From Opitutales bacterium (lineage in GTDB: Bacteria; Verrucomicrobiota; Verrucomicrobiia; Opitutales; Oceanipulchritudinaceae): a stretch of DNA of 53,629 bases. The translations under genes were made by a program, and so were the position numbers. The stretch's first letter is position 1, and the number at the start of each line of letters is the position of its first letter. Of this stretch, positions 43,982-53,412 are shown one piece after another. The notes beneath the pieces are model-generated. The model was not told where the DNA came from. It ran no database searches and saw only the letters and a program-made list of their open reading frames with translations. The DNA lies in NCBI GenBank assembly GCA_007134215.1, contig SLLG01000058.1, positions 1 to 53,629 on the forward strand, in the 5' to 3' direction.

Positions 43982-46900
43982 TCACCCGAAATACTCGACG
44001 CCCGCCCGGAAGAGGGGCTGGTCTTTGTTGCCGGGGATATTTTTGGCGACGTAGGGGCCGGTGCGTTCGGAGTGACCCATTTTGCCAAAGACGCGGCCGC
44101 AGCGGGAGGTGATGCCCTCGATGGCGAGGAGGGAACCGTTCGGGTTGTCGGGCAGGCGGTGGGCGGGGTGACCGTTCGGGTCGACGTATTGCGTGGCGAT
44201 CTGGACGTTCTCGCGCAGGGCGTCGAGGGTTTCGGGCGGAGCGGTGAAGCGTCCCTCGCCATGGGAAATCGGTATCATGTGAATTTCTCCGAGTTCGCAG
44301 CGGTTGAGCCACGGGGAGCGCTTGGAGACGACGCGGGTGCGTGCATAGCAACTGACGTGGCGTCCGATGAGGTTGTAGGTAAGGGTGGGGTCGGCGGGAT
44401 CGGGCGGGCGGATCTCGCCGTGGGGGAGGAGCCCGGTTTTGACGAGTGCCTGAAAGCCGTTGCAGATGCCGAGGATGAGGCCGTCGCGCTCGCGCAGGAG
44501 GCGGTGGACTTCGTCGCGCACGCGCGGGTTGCGGAGCACGGCGGCGATGAATTTGCCGCTGCCGGTGGGTTCGTCGCCCGCACTGAAGCCGCCCGGAAGC
44601 ATGAGGATCTGTGCGCGCGCGACTTCATCGGCAAAGGCCGCGAGGGATTCCTCGACGGCGTCGTCGGTGAGGTTGCGGAAGACGCGGGTGACGGGCGCGG
44701 CACCCGCGCGGGCAAAGGCGCTGGCGGTGTCGTATTCGGTGTTGGTGCCGGGAAAGACGGGGATGAAGACGCGCGGCTTGGCGACCTTGGCGGCGGCGCG
44801 GCAGGTGTTCTTGGGAGCGAAGAACTGCTCGGGCGGGCAGCCGCCGGGAGCGGGTACCCGCGTGGGGAAGACGCTTTCGAGGGGCGCTTCCCACGCCGCG
44901 CGGAGGGTATCGAGCGAGATGCTGTCGGTCCCTGACGCGATGACGGGCTCGGCGAGGGTTTCGCCGATGGCAACGGTTCCGGCGCGTTCGAGAGCGGCGG
45001 GGTCGCGGGCCTCGAGAACAAGGCTCCCGTAGCGCGGGCCGAAGAGGGCGGCACGGTCTTCGGCGCTATGGCCCGCCGCGAACCGGAAGCCGATGCCGTT
45101 GCCGAACGCCATTTTCGCGAGGGCCGCACCGAGACCGCCGGCGCGGATGCTCTGCGCGGCGGCGACGGCGCCGCATTCGACGGCGGCGGCTAGGGCGGCG
45201 TAGCGTTCCCGGGCGGTGGCGAGGTCGGGCAGGTGGTCCGGCCCGACGGGCACCTCGAGAAGATACACGGGGCGGCCTGGCTCTTTGAATTCCGGCGAGA
45301 GGACGTTACGCGCGTCTACCGGGGCAAGCGCGAAGGCGACGAGGGTGGGAGGCACGTCTAGGTCCTCGAAGCTGCCGGACATGGAGTCTTTGCCGCCGAT
45401 CGCCGGAATACCGAGGGCGGTCTGCGCGTGGAAGGCGCCGAGGAGGGCGGCGAGCGGCTTGCCCCAGCGGCGCGGGTCATCGCGTAGTTTTTCGAAGTAT
45501 TCCTGCAGGGTGAGGCGCACCCGGTCGGCGCGTCCGCCCGCCGCGACGATGGCGGCGGTGGCTTCGAGGACGGCGTAGACTGCGCCGTGGAAGGGGCTCC
45601 AGCGCCCGATGGCGGGATGGAATCCCCACGCCATGAGGGTGGCTGCCGGGGTGGTGCCCTCGTCCACGGGCAGGGTGGCGGCCATGGCGTCGGCGGGGGT
45701 GACGCGGTGCCTGCCGCCGAAGGGCGAGAGCACGCTGCCCGCGCCGATGCTGCTGTCGAAGCACTCCGCGAGGCCGCGCTGGGAGCAGACGTTGAGGTCG
45801 CCGAGGACCGCCGTCCACGCGTCTTCGAGGGAAGCGGCGGCGGCTCCGCCGACGAGGGCGGGAAAGTCAGGCCCGGCGGGGGCGGCGACGCGCGCGCGGG
45901 TGGTCTGCCGCACGCCATTGGAATCGAGAAACTCACGACTGATGGAGACGATGCTGTCGCCCCGCCAGATCATTTCGAGGCGTCCCGTGGCGGTCACCTC
46001 GGCGACGGCGGCGGCTTCGAGGTTTTCGCGTCCGGCGGCGGCGCGGAAGGCCTCTGCGTCGGCGGGGTCGAGAACGACGGCCATGCGCTCCTGTGATTCG
46101 GAGAGAGCGATCTCGGTGCCGTCGAGCCCATCGTATTTGAGGGGCACGGCATCGAGATCGACGCGCAGGCTGGGGGCGAGTTCGCCGATGGCAACGGAGA
46201 CGCCGCCCGCCCCGAAGTCGTTGCAGCGCTTGATGAGGCGGCTGACGGAGGGGTCGCGGAAAAGTCGCTGGAGTTTGCGCTCGGTGGGCGGATCGCCCTT
46301 TTGCACTTCGGCGCTGTTTTCGAGGGCGGAGGACGTGTGCTCCTTGGAGGAACCGGTTGCCCCGCCGATTCCGTCGCGTCCGGTGCGGCCGCCGACGAGG
46401 AGAATGACATCACCGGGGACCGGACGTTCACGGCGCACGTTGGCGGCTGGGGCCGCACCGACAACAGCCCCGATCTCCATACGTTTGGCGACGTAGCCAG
46501 GGTCGTAGACTTCGGATACAAGGCCCGTGGCGACGCCGATCTGGTTGCCGTAGCTGCTGTAGCCGTGGGCCGCCCCGCGCGTGATGACGCGCTGGGGCAA
46601 CTTTCCGGGGAGCGTTTCGGAGAGAGGCTGGCGCGGGTCGCCCGATCCGGTGACGCGCATGGCCTGGTAGACGTAGCTGCGCCCGGAGAGCGGGTCGCGG
46701 ATGCACCCGCCGAGGCACGTGGCGGCCCCGCCGAAGGGCTCGATCTCGGTGGGGTGGTTGTGCGTCTCGTTTTTGAACATCACGAGCCACGGCTCACGGC
46801 GACCGTCGATCTCGGCCTCGACGCGGATGCTCGCGGCGTTGATTTCCTCGGAGGCGTCGAGGTCGTCGAGCTGCCCGCGCGCGCGCAGCAGGCGCATTCC

Positions 46901-47743
46901 CATGAGGGCGATGTCCATGAGGCATCGCGGGCGTCCGCCGGCGCGCTCCGCGAAGACTTCGCCGCGGGCGGCGAGGTAGCTGTCCCACGCGGCGCGCGCG
47001 GGGGCGGTGAGGGGCGAGTCGGCGAATTCGACGGATTCGAGTTCGGCGAGAAACGTGGTGTGGCGGCAGTGGTCGGACCAGTAGGTATCGAGTACCTTGA
47101 TCTCGGTGAGGCTGGGGTCGCGCCGCTCGGTGTCGCGGAAATGGTCGCGGCAGAAGACGAGGTCGGCATGCCCCATGGCGAGGCCCAGCTCGCCGCGCAG
47201 GGTGTCGAGCGCGGCATCGTCCATCGTCGTGAATCCGTCGATACGACGGACGGGCGCCGGTTCGGGGGCGGTGCGCTCGAGCGTTTCGGGTATGTCGTGC
47301 GCCGCCTCGCGGGAGTCCACGGGGTTGATGAGGAAGCGGCGGATTTTCGCAAGATCGTCCTCCGTTAGTCCTCCGGAGAGGATGTGTACCCGCGCGGCTG
47401 CGACGAGGGGGCGGTGCCCCGCGACGATCTGCACGCATTGCGCGGCGGAGTCAGCCCGCTGGTCGAACTGTCCGGGCAGGTATTCGACGGCCACGGTATG
47501 GTCATGGGGGCCGGCGGCGGGCGGATCGCCGGATACGTCCTCCACGGCGGGGTCGGAAAAGACGGTGCGCACGGCGTCGGGCCAGTGCTCGTCGGGCACG
47601 CCCTCGACGTCGTAGCGCTGGAGGACGCGCACGCCCGTGAGGCGGCGCACGCCAAGGTTGTCGCGGAGTTCGGCGAGGAGGGACTCCGCCTCCTGGCGCT
47701 GGCCCGGCTTTCGTTCAACGAAGAGGCGGCGGATGTGTGTCAT
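43982..47743 (-). CDS. purL: Phosphoribosylformylglycinamidine synthase, single-chain form
   Basis: It converts FGAR to FGAM with ATP and glutamine in purine synthesis. The 1253-residue product joins the synthetase and glutaminase in one chain. It has an N-terminal PurS-like part, SDHCRHTTF near residue 225, NETHNHPTEIEPFGGAATCLGG near 325-346, and the second half with GGKDSMSGSF. The C-terminal glutaminase has PGGFSAGDEP, nucleophile Cys in GICNGFQAL near 1094 and SHGEGRF. Length is slightly below E. coli PurL. Start ATG 47743 was chosen because MTHIRRLFVERK fits the family. It follows purF after 26 bases on the same strand. Confidence 0.96.
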   Translation of the reverse strand: MTHIRRLFVERKPGQRQEAESLLAELRDNLGVRRLTGVRVLQRYDVEGVPDEHWPDAVRTVFSDPAVEDVSGDPPAAGPHDHTVAVEYLPGQFDQRADSAAQCVQIVAGHRPLVAAARVHILSGGLTEDDLAKIRRFLINPVDSREAAHDIPETLERTAPEPAPVRRIDGFTTMDDAALDTLRGELGLAMGHADLVFCRDHFRDTERRDPSLTEIKVLDTYWSDHCRHTTFLAELESVEFADSPLTAPARAAWDSYLAARGEVFAERAGGRPRCLMDIALMGMRLLRARGQLDDLDASEEINAASIRVEAEIDGRREPWLVMFKNETHNHPTEIEPFGGAATCLGGCIRDPLSGRSYVYQAMRVTGSGDPRQPLSETLPGKLPQRVITRGAAHGYSSYGNQIGVATGLVSEVYDPGYVAKRMEIGAVVGAAPAANVRRERPVPGDVILLVGGRTGRDGIGGATGSSKEHTSSALENSAEVQKGDPPTERKLQRLFRDPSVSRLIKRCNDFGAGGVSVAIGELAPSLRVDLDAVPLKYDGLDGTEIALSESQERMAVVLDPADAEAFRAAAGRENLEAAAVAEVTATGRLEMIWRGDSIVSISREFLDSNGVRQTTRARVAAPAGPDFPALVGGAAAASLEDAWTAVLGDLNVCSQRGLAECFDSSIGAGSVLSPFGGRHRVTPADAMAATLPVDEGTTPAATLMAWGFHPAIGRWSPFHGAVYAVLEATAAIVAAGGRADRVRLTLQEYFEKLRDDPRRWGKPLAALLGAFHAQTALGIPAIGGKDSMSGSFEDLDVPPTLVAFALAPVDARNVLSPEFKEPGRPVYLLEVPVGPDHLPDLATARERYAALAAAVECGAVAAAQSIRAGGLGAALAKMAFGNGIGFRFAAGHSAEDRAALFGPRYGSLVLEARDPAALERAGTVAIGETLAEPVIASGTDSISLDTLRAAWEAPLESVFPTRVPAPGGCPPEQFFAPKNTCRAAAKVAKPRVFIPVFPGTNTEYDTASAFARAGAAPVTRVFRNLTDDAVEESLAAFADEVARAQILMLPGGFSAGDEPTGSGKFIAAVLRNPRVRDEVHRLLRERDGLILGICNGFQALVKTGLLPHGEIRPPDPADPTLTYNLIGRHVSCYARTRVVSKRSPWLNRCELGEIHMIPISHGEGRFTAPPETLDALRENVQIATQYVDPNGHPAHRLPDNPNGSLLAIEGITSRCGRVFGKMGHSERTGPYVAKNIPGNKDQPLFRAGVEYFG

Positions 47744-47769
47744 CGGGCGGGAAACGGGCGGTGTGCGGC

Positions 47770-49689
47770 TCAGACGGCGTAGCTGCGTCCGGCGCGTTTT
47801 TCGAAATAGTTGATGAAGGCTTGGTTGGCGACGGCAAAGCCGCCGGGTGTCGGGTAGTTGCCCGTGAAATACCAGTCGCCGGTGTGCCCCGGCGTGCAGG
47901 CGTGCAGGGCGCCGATAGTCTGGTAGGTGACGACGAGTTCCCCCTGCCACGGGACGTCGCGCGGGCGGATCATCTCCGCGATTTGCGCGGAAATCTCCGA
48001 CGGTTTGAAGGGCGCGTAGATGTCCTTTACGCGGTTCTCCTGTTCCTCCGGGGGCTTGACGACTTCGCGGCGGCAGGCTTCGTAGGTGTCCTGCAGGCGG
48101 GCTTCGGCGCCCTTGGCTTTGAGGAGCGAGACGGCGGCCTGGAAGGCGATGAATTTGCCCAGCTCGCTCATGTCGATGCCATAGCAGTCGGGGTAGCGAA
48201 TTTGCGGGGCGGTCGATGCAATGATGATGCGCTTCGGGTTGGCACGGGAGAGGATTTTGATAATGGATTCGCGCAGCGTGGTGCCGCGCACGATGGAATC
48301 GTCGACGACGATGAGGTTGTCGGAGGGGCGGACGATGTCGTAGGTGATGTCGTAGACGTGCGAGACGAGGCGGCTGCGGTTGGCCTCCTGCGAGATGAAG
48401 GTGCGCAGCTTGATATCCTTGTGGGCGATTTTCTCGACGCGCGGCCAGTTGGCGAGGATGAGGCTGTCAATCAACTCGGCGGTGAGGCGCTGTTCCTCCT
48501 GCGCGGCGAGAATCTCCTCTTTGACAGCCTCGCGGCGGCGGCGGCGGAGTTCCTGGAGAAGGCCGTAGCTCGCGGTTTCGGCGGTGTTGGGTATAAATCC
48601 GAAGACGCTGTATTCGAGGTCGTTGTCGATGATCCTGAGGATCTGCCCGGCGAGGGCCGCGCCCATGGCTTTGCGCTCCCGGTAGATCTCCGGGTCGTTG
48701 CCGCGGGAAAAGTAGATTCGCTCAAAAGAACAGGAGCGCCGCGGGCGCGGCTCGGCGAAGGGCTCGATGCGGATGGCCCCCGTGCTCTTCATCTCAAGGA
48801 CGTGGCCCGGCGGGATTTCCGAAATGTCGTCCGTCTTGAGATCGAAGACCGTCATGAGCGGGACGCGCTCCGAGGCGATGGCAAGGAATTCGTCGTCCTC
48901 GAAGTAGTGGGCCGGACGAATGCCCGCCGGGTCGCGCAGGAAGAACAGGTCGCCGTTGCCGACAAGGCCGCCGATCGTATAGCCGCCGTCCCATTGCGCG
49001 GCGGCCGAGCGCACGATGTCGACAAGGTCCAGCCGCTCGCTGATTACGGCGGGGATTTCCTCGCCCGGCATGCCCGAGTCGCGCATCCGTCGGTAGATCT
49101 CGTCGTGCGCTTCGTCGAGGTGGAAACCGATCTCCTCGAGGATCGTCTGGGTGTCGGTGTCGAAAATGGGGTGCTGGCCGCGGCGCACGAGGAGGCGGTT
49201 CAGCTCGGCCGTGTTGGTCATGTTGAAGTTGCCGCAGACCATCAGATTGCGCGTGGGCCAGTTGCTCCGGCGGAAGTAGGGGTGGCACGAGCTGGCGTTG
49301 AAACTGCCGGAGGTCCCGTAGCGCAGGTGCCCGATAAGAATCTCGCCTCCGAAGTCGTAGTGCTCCTTCACCGTCTCAGGCAGTTCGGGGAAGACGAGAT
49401 TGCGCCGCACAAGTTTGTCGTAGCGCTTGAGCTGCTTGCGGAAGAGCCGGGCCAGCGAGTTGTCGTCGAGTTCGCGCTCGCGGAACATGAACGCCTTGCC
49501 CAGCGGCATGTTCAGCTTCACGCAGCCGATGCCCGCGCCGTCCTGCCCGCGGTTGTGCTGCTTCTCCATGAGGAGAAACATCTTGTTGAACGCATACAGG
49601 GGAGAGCCGTATTTCCGCGCGTAATAGCCGAGCGGCTGCTTCAGGCGGATCAATGCTACACCACATTCGTGGCCGATGGGATCACTCAT
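47770..49689 (-). CDS. purF: Amidophosphoribosyltransferase, long variant
   Basis: It makes phosphoribosylamine from PRPP and glutamine, the first step of purine synthesis. The product starts MSDPIGHECGVAL. Cys9 is the expected glutaminase nucleophile after removal of an eight-residue propeptide. NRGQDGAGIG and GHLRYGTSG follow in the Ntn domain. The PRPP-binding motif is IVVDDSIVRGTTLRESI near residue 450. At 639 residues it is well above the ~470-500 of Bacillus and E. coli PurF. It has insertions around residues 60-110 and 370-420 and a C-terminal extension. This resembles a long PurF type that I remember from Bacteroidota and Verrucomicrobiota. It is upstream of purL and divergent from purD. 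Confidence 0.94.
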   Translation of the reverse strand: MSDPIGHECGVALIRLKQPLGYYARKYGSPLYAFNKMFLLMEKQHNRGQDGAGIGCVKLNMPLGKAFMFRERELDDNSLARLFRKQLKRYDKLVRRNLVFPELPETVKEHYDFGGEILIGHLRYGTSGSFNASSCHPYFRRSNWPTRNLMVCGNFNMTNTAELNRLLVRRGQHPIFDTDTQTILEEIGFHLDEAHDEIYRRMRDSGMPGEEIPAVISERLDLVDIVRSAAAQWDGGYTIGGLVGNGDLFFLRDPAGIRPAHYFEDDEFLAIASERVPLMTVFDLKTDDISEIPPGHVLEMKSTGAIRIEPFAEPRPRRSCSFERIYFSRGNDPEIYRERKAMGAALAGQILRIIDNDLEYSVFGFIPNTAETASYGLLQELRRRRREAVKEEILAAQEEQRLTAELIDSLILANWPRVEKIAHKDIKLRTFISQEANRSRLVSHVYDITYDIVRPSDNLIVVDDSIVRGTTLRESIIKILSRANPKRIIIASTAPQIRYPDCYGIDMSELGKFIAFQAAVSLLKAKGAEARLQDTYEACRREVVKPPEEQENRVKDIYAPFKPSEISAQIAEMIRPRDVPWQGELVVTYQTIGALHACTPGHTGDWYFTGNYPTPGGFAVANQAFINYFEKRAGRSYAV

Positions 49690-49964
49690 CTATCCATGAA
49701 ATCGGGTTAAGCGGGGGAGCCTGCCCATCGGCTTTCGCGGAGCAACCCTTTTCCTCGGTCCCAAGGCAAAGGCTCCTGTCAATGAATATATATATATCAA
49801 TGTTTCATACGGATTATTTTATCCAGAGCTAAGAAAATTTGATTCAATAACTCTGCAGTGAAATCGGCTGTGCGGGAACGGGCGGGGGCCGCGGCGCAGC
49901 GGTGTTCCGGCACAGGGCAGCTTTCCGGCTTGCGCGGCACGACCGGAGGGGTGACGAAAGAGGT
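49690..49964. promoter_or_regulatory. Divergent purF/purD control region
   Basis: The 275-base gap contains an AT-rich stretch near 49,780-49,855 with an alternating AATATATATATATC run and several TATA-like hexamers, flanked by GC-rich leader sequence on the purD side. It should carry both promoters. No PurR-like palindrome or riboswitch fold was recognised. Confidence 0.45.
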
Positions 49965-51251
49965 ATGCAAGAGGAACCGGTCCGGATACTCATTCTTGGC
50001 GGCGGCGGGCGCGAGCACGCTCTGTATATCGCGTGCAAGGCGAGCCCCCGGTGCGGCGGCGTTGTGGTCGCGCCGGGCAACGGCGGGATTCCGGCGGAGG
50101 ACTGCCGGGAGGTCGATCTGGAGAATGTCTCGGCGGTGGTGGACTGCGCCCGCGCGGAACGCGCCGGGCTTGTTATCGTCGGTCCGGAGGCACCGCTCGC
50201 GCTGGGTGTCGCCGATGCTTTGCGGGCGGAGGGCTTCGATGTCTACGGACCGGGCGAGGTCGGCGCGCGGCTCGAGGCAAGCAAGGCGCATTGCAAAGCA
50301 TTCCTCGACCGCCAAGGCATCCCGACAGCGGCCTACGAACGGTTTATCGACGCGGACGCCGCGTTCGCCCACCTGAGGGCGGGGTCCGGCCCGGTCGTCG
50401 TGAAGGCGAGCGGGCTGGCGGCGGGCAAGGGCGTGTTTGTCTGCGCCGACCGCGCCGAAGCGGAAGCGGCTGTGCGGGAGGTGATGGTTGATCGCGTCTT
50501 CGGGGCGAGCGGGGCGGAAGTCGTCATCGAGGAGTGCCTGGAGGGGCCGGAGGTCTCGATCATGGTCATGGTGTCGAAGAGCGGGTATGTGTGTCTGCCG
50601 CCGAGCCAGGACCACAAGCGAGCGGGCGAGGGAGACACCGGACCGAACACGGGCGGGATGGGGGCGTATGCGCCGGCGGCGGTCGTCACGCCGGAGTTGA
50701 AGGACAGGATCGACCGGACCATCATAGCTCCGTCGGTCGAGGGACTTGCGCGCGAAGGAATCGACTACCGCGGCACACTCTACATCGGCCTCATGCTCAC
50801 CCGGGAGGGCCCGAAGGTGCTCGAGTTTAATGTTCGCTTCGGCGACCCCGAATGCCAGGTGCTTTTGCCCCTGTGCGCGCATGATCCGCTCGACCTCATG
50901 CTCCGTTGCGCGCGCGGCGAGACACTGCCCGCCGAGGTCGCCGCGCGCGGCGAAACGGCGGCGGTCATCGTTGTGGCCGCAAAGGGGTATCCCGGCGCCT
51001 ATGCCAAGGGCGAAGCGATCCGGCTGCCCGCTGACGTCCCTGCGAATGTGCAGATCGTCCACGCCGGCACGCGCCGGGACCAGGACGGCGCGCTTCTTTC
51101 CGCGGGCGGACGCGTCCTCGGCGTTGTGGCGCGGGGGGCGGACCTTGCGCAGGCGACAGCCGACGCCTACGCCGTGTGCGACCGCATCGACTGGCCGGGC
51201 AGGTATTTCCGCCGCGACATCGGGTGGCGGCAGCTTCAGGCGGAGAAGTGA
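49965..51251 (+). CDS. purD: Phosphoribosylamine-glycine ligase
   Basis: It joins phosphoribosylamine and glycine with ATP, the step after PurF. The 428-residue ATP-grasp protein begins with the Rossmann-like RILILGGGGREHAL, has GPEAPLALGVADALR, the ATP-grasp lysine in VVVKASGLAAGKGV, and SQDHKRAGEGDTGPNTGGMG. The C-terminal LEFNVRFGDPECQVLLPL carries the metal ligands. AGAGG precedes ATG 49965. It is divergent from purF-purL, so three consecutive-pathway genes share one control region. Confidence 0.97.
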   Translation: MQEEPVRILILGGGGREHALYIACKASPRCGGVVVAPGNGGIPAEDCREVDLENVSAVVDCARAERAGLVIVGPEAPLALGVADALRAEGFDVYGPGEVGARLEASKAHCKAFLDRQGIPTAAYERFIDADAAFAHLRAGSGPVVVKASGLAAGKGVFVCADRAEAEAAVREVMVDRVFGASGAEVVIEECLEGPEVSIMVMVSKSGYVCLPPSQDHKRAGEGDTGPNTGGMGAYAPAAVVTPELKDRIDRTIIAPSVEGLAREGIDYRGTLYIGLMLTREGPKVLEFNVRFGDPECQVLLPLCAHDPLDLMLRCARGETLPAEVAARGETAAVIVVAAKGYPGAYAKGEAIRLPADVPANVQIVHAGTRRDQDGALLSAGGRVLGVVARGADLAQATADAYAVCDRIDWPGRYFRRDIGWRQLQAEK

Positions 51252-51312
51252 GGGGCACGGGCGGCGGCCCGAATTTTCCTCGTGCCTTTACAAAGCCCGT
51301 CGTTTGCCCACG

Positions 51313-51801
51313 ATGATTGTCATGTCCCTTGAGCGCAACCGGATCGTCGTGGTCTGCACCGGCAACACCTGCCGCAGTCCCATGGCGGAGAAACTCCTTG
51401 CCCATGCCCTCGCGGCGGAAGACCCGCCATTGAACTCCATCGATGTCGTCTCCGCCGGCGTGTCCGCCTATCCGGGGGAACCCGCTTCCGGAGGGGCCGT
51501 GCGCGCGCTCGCCAAGGTGGGTCTCGACCTCACGGCGCACCGCAGCCGCTCCTTCGAGCCGTCGCTGGCGGAGAAGGCGCTGCTCATTCTGGCCATGCGC
51601 GAGAGTCACCGTGCTTACCTCAAGGAAAACCACCCGGATCTCGGAGCGCCGGTCTTGCTCTTCCGCGAGCCCATGGGCGATCCGGAAAACGCCGAGGTGT
51701 GCGATCCCTTCGGCGGTGATTTCGGACGCTATTTGGAAGCCCGCGACAGCCTCGCCGAAGCCGTGCCCGCCCTCATCCGGCACATCCGGTCGCTTGTCTG
51801 A
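51313..51801 (+). CDS. Low-molecular-weight protein-tyrosine phosphatase
   Basis: The 162-residue product has the CX5R loop VVCTGNTCRSPMAEKLL near residues 14-30 with nucleophile Cys and Arg. SAGVSAYPGEPAS and the late CDPFGGD, which carries the general-acid Asp, follow. The family includes phosphotyrosine, phospho-arginine and arsenate-reducing members. The TGNTCRSPMAE form is closest to the arginine/tyrosine phosphatase group (YwlE/YwlF-like). ATG 51313 or 51322 could be the start. It is 61 bases after purD on the same strand, with no clear functional link. Confidence 0.92.
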   Translation: MIVMSLERNRIVVVCTGNTCRSPMAEKLLAHALAAEDPPLNSIDVVSAGVSAYPGEPASGGAVRALAKVGLDLTAHRSRSFEPSLAEKALLILAMRESHRAYLKENHPDLGAPVLLFREPMGDPENAEVCDPFGGDFGRYLEARDSLAEAVPALIRHIRSLV

Positions 51802-51877
51802 GCGGTGCTTTCACGATCCGTCGCTCGGTACAGCGCAGTCTGCCCGCATTTTTGATTCCCGGTTATTTCCCTTTAAA

Positions 51878-53314
51878 ATGAGCAAACACCCCAAAATCGT
51901 TATCATCGGCGCCGGAAGTCTCTTCTTCGGGCGCAAGCTTATCTGGTCTATGAACCGGCTCGAGGGCCTCACCGACGGCCACCTCGCCCTCGTCGACACG
52001 GATCCCGGCCATCTTTCGCAGATGGAGGCGCTCGCCCGCAAGGCGCGCGAGACGTCCGGAGCAACCCACGAAATCTCGGCCACGACGGATTTCCGCGAGG
52101 CCCTGCCCGGCGCTGACTTCGTCATTCTCAGTTTTTCGCGCGACAATGCCCGCTACCGCGGGGTCGACGTGCAGATAAGCGCGAAACACGGTATCCGCAT
52201 GTGCTCGGGCGACACCATCGGTCCGGGCGGCGTGTTCCGTGCCCTGCGCGAGTTCGATGCCGTGGTCGAGGTCGTTAAGGCGGTGGAAGAACTGTGCCCG
52301 CAGGCATGGCTGGTCAACTACATCAACCCTTCCGCGGTCTTCGGGATCGCCATGGCGAAGGTCTGCCGCACGCCCTATTTCGCGCTTTGCGATAGCTTGC
52401 ACATCCCGCATCTCCAGCACCAATACATGAAGATGCTCGGTCTGGACACGGAGGCCGTCGACGACTTCCGCATGCGCATCGCGGGGGTCAACCATTTCAC
52501 ATGGCTGCTGGAGGCGACCTACCGGGGCGAGGACGTGCTGCCGCGCATCCACGAGGCAATACGCGCGCAGGGGGAGACGGAGAATCCGGAAGCCAATGCC
52601 AAATCGCTCTTCAACAAACGTATCGCGGCAAAGCTTGCGGATGTCTTCGGCGCCGTGCCCGTCTGCACCGCGCACACAAAGGAATACCTTCCCTACTTCC
52701 AGGGCTATGGTGCCCATGTCGCGGAGGAAGTCGTGCCGCCGCTCTCGCTTTTCGAGCACGAGAAGCGCATGCAGGGGACCGACTGGATGTGGCAGGACAT
52801 CGCGGACTACGTCGAGGGACGGAAGCCGATCACGGAGTTTCTCGAAAAGGGCCGTTCCGACCATGCCACCGATGTCGTGCAGACGATTTGGAACGACTCG
52901 GGCCAACACTTCTACATCAACACGCCGAACACGGGCCCCGCAGTACCGAACATGGAGGCGGGCGCCTTTCTTGAACTCGAGTGCGTCGTCGGCCGCAGGG
53001 GTCCGCGACCGGTTCCCGCGCCCCCCATGCCGCTCGGTTTGCGCGCCCTCCAGATGCGCATCCTCGAAACCCATGAACTCACCGTGGAAGGCTACCTCCA
53101 AAAAGACCGCGGTCTGCTTATCCGCGCCCTCGCGGTCGACCCCATCGTCAATTCCCTGCGCGCCGCCGAGCGGGTCTTCGAAGATCTCGCCGAAGCCCAG
53201 AAAGACGTCCTCCCGGCATGGGTCTCCGCCCCGGCTGCAAAGAAGCGGTCCGTCTCCACTACGGTTGCCGCAGACGCCGCCCTCGAACAAGGGCAGACCG
53301 CTACAGGGTGGTAA
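51878..53314 (+). CDS. Glycoside hydrolase family 4 protein (alpha-glucosidase/galactosidase/glucuronidase type)
   Basis: GH4 enzymes cleave glycosides by an NAD+- and metal-dependent redox-elimination mechanism. The 478-residue product has the nucleotide site IVIIGAGSLFFGRK near residues 6-19. ADFVILSF, NYINPSAVF, the metal-ligand Cys in ALCDSLHIPH and the metal-ligand His in AGVNHFTWLLEA follow. It lacks a signal peptide, so it acts on imported oligosaccharides. The VNHFTWL context recalls uronidase-type members (LplD/AglB-like), which would fit the uronate island, but the substrate cannot be fixed. The C-terminal ~30 residues are degenerate in composition. Confidence 0.92.
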   Translation: MSKHPKIVIIGAGSLFFGRKLIWSMNRLEGLTDGHLALVDTDPGHLSQMEALARKARETSGATHEISATTDFREALPGADFVILSFSRDNARYRGVDVQISAKHGIRMCSGDTIGPGGVFRALREFDAVVEVVKAVEELCPQAWLVNYINPSAVFGIAMAKVCRTPYFALCDSLHIPHLQHQYMKMLGLDTEAVDDFRMRIAGVNHFTWLLEATYRGEDVLPRIHEAIRAQGETENPEANAKSLFNKRIAAKLADVFGAVPVCTAHTKEYLPYFQGYGAHVAEEVVPPLSLFEHEKRMQGTDWMWQDIADYVEGRKPITEFLEKGRSDHATDVVQTIWNDSGQHFYINTPNTGPAVPNMEAGAFLELECVVGRRGPRPVPAPPMPLGLRALQMRILETHELTVEGYLQKDRGLLIRALAVDPIVNSLRAAERVFEDLAEAQKDVLPAWVSAPAAKKRSVSTTVAADAALEQGQTATGW

Positions 53315-53412
53315 TCCACCAATCCAACGGCCTCGAATGCACAGATAAAATTAAAAACTGACGCGTAAAAACGATGTAATATCCTTTTGACAAACCGGAG
53401 AAGCCGAACAAT

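Noticed and set aside
47737-49710. 657-codon plus-strand reading frame
   Set aside because: Exact antisense shadow of purF, which has full catalytic motifs.
49690-49964. Purine riboswitch or PurR operator before purD/purF
   Set aside because: No conserved riboswitch core or operator palindrome could be recognised by eye.
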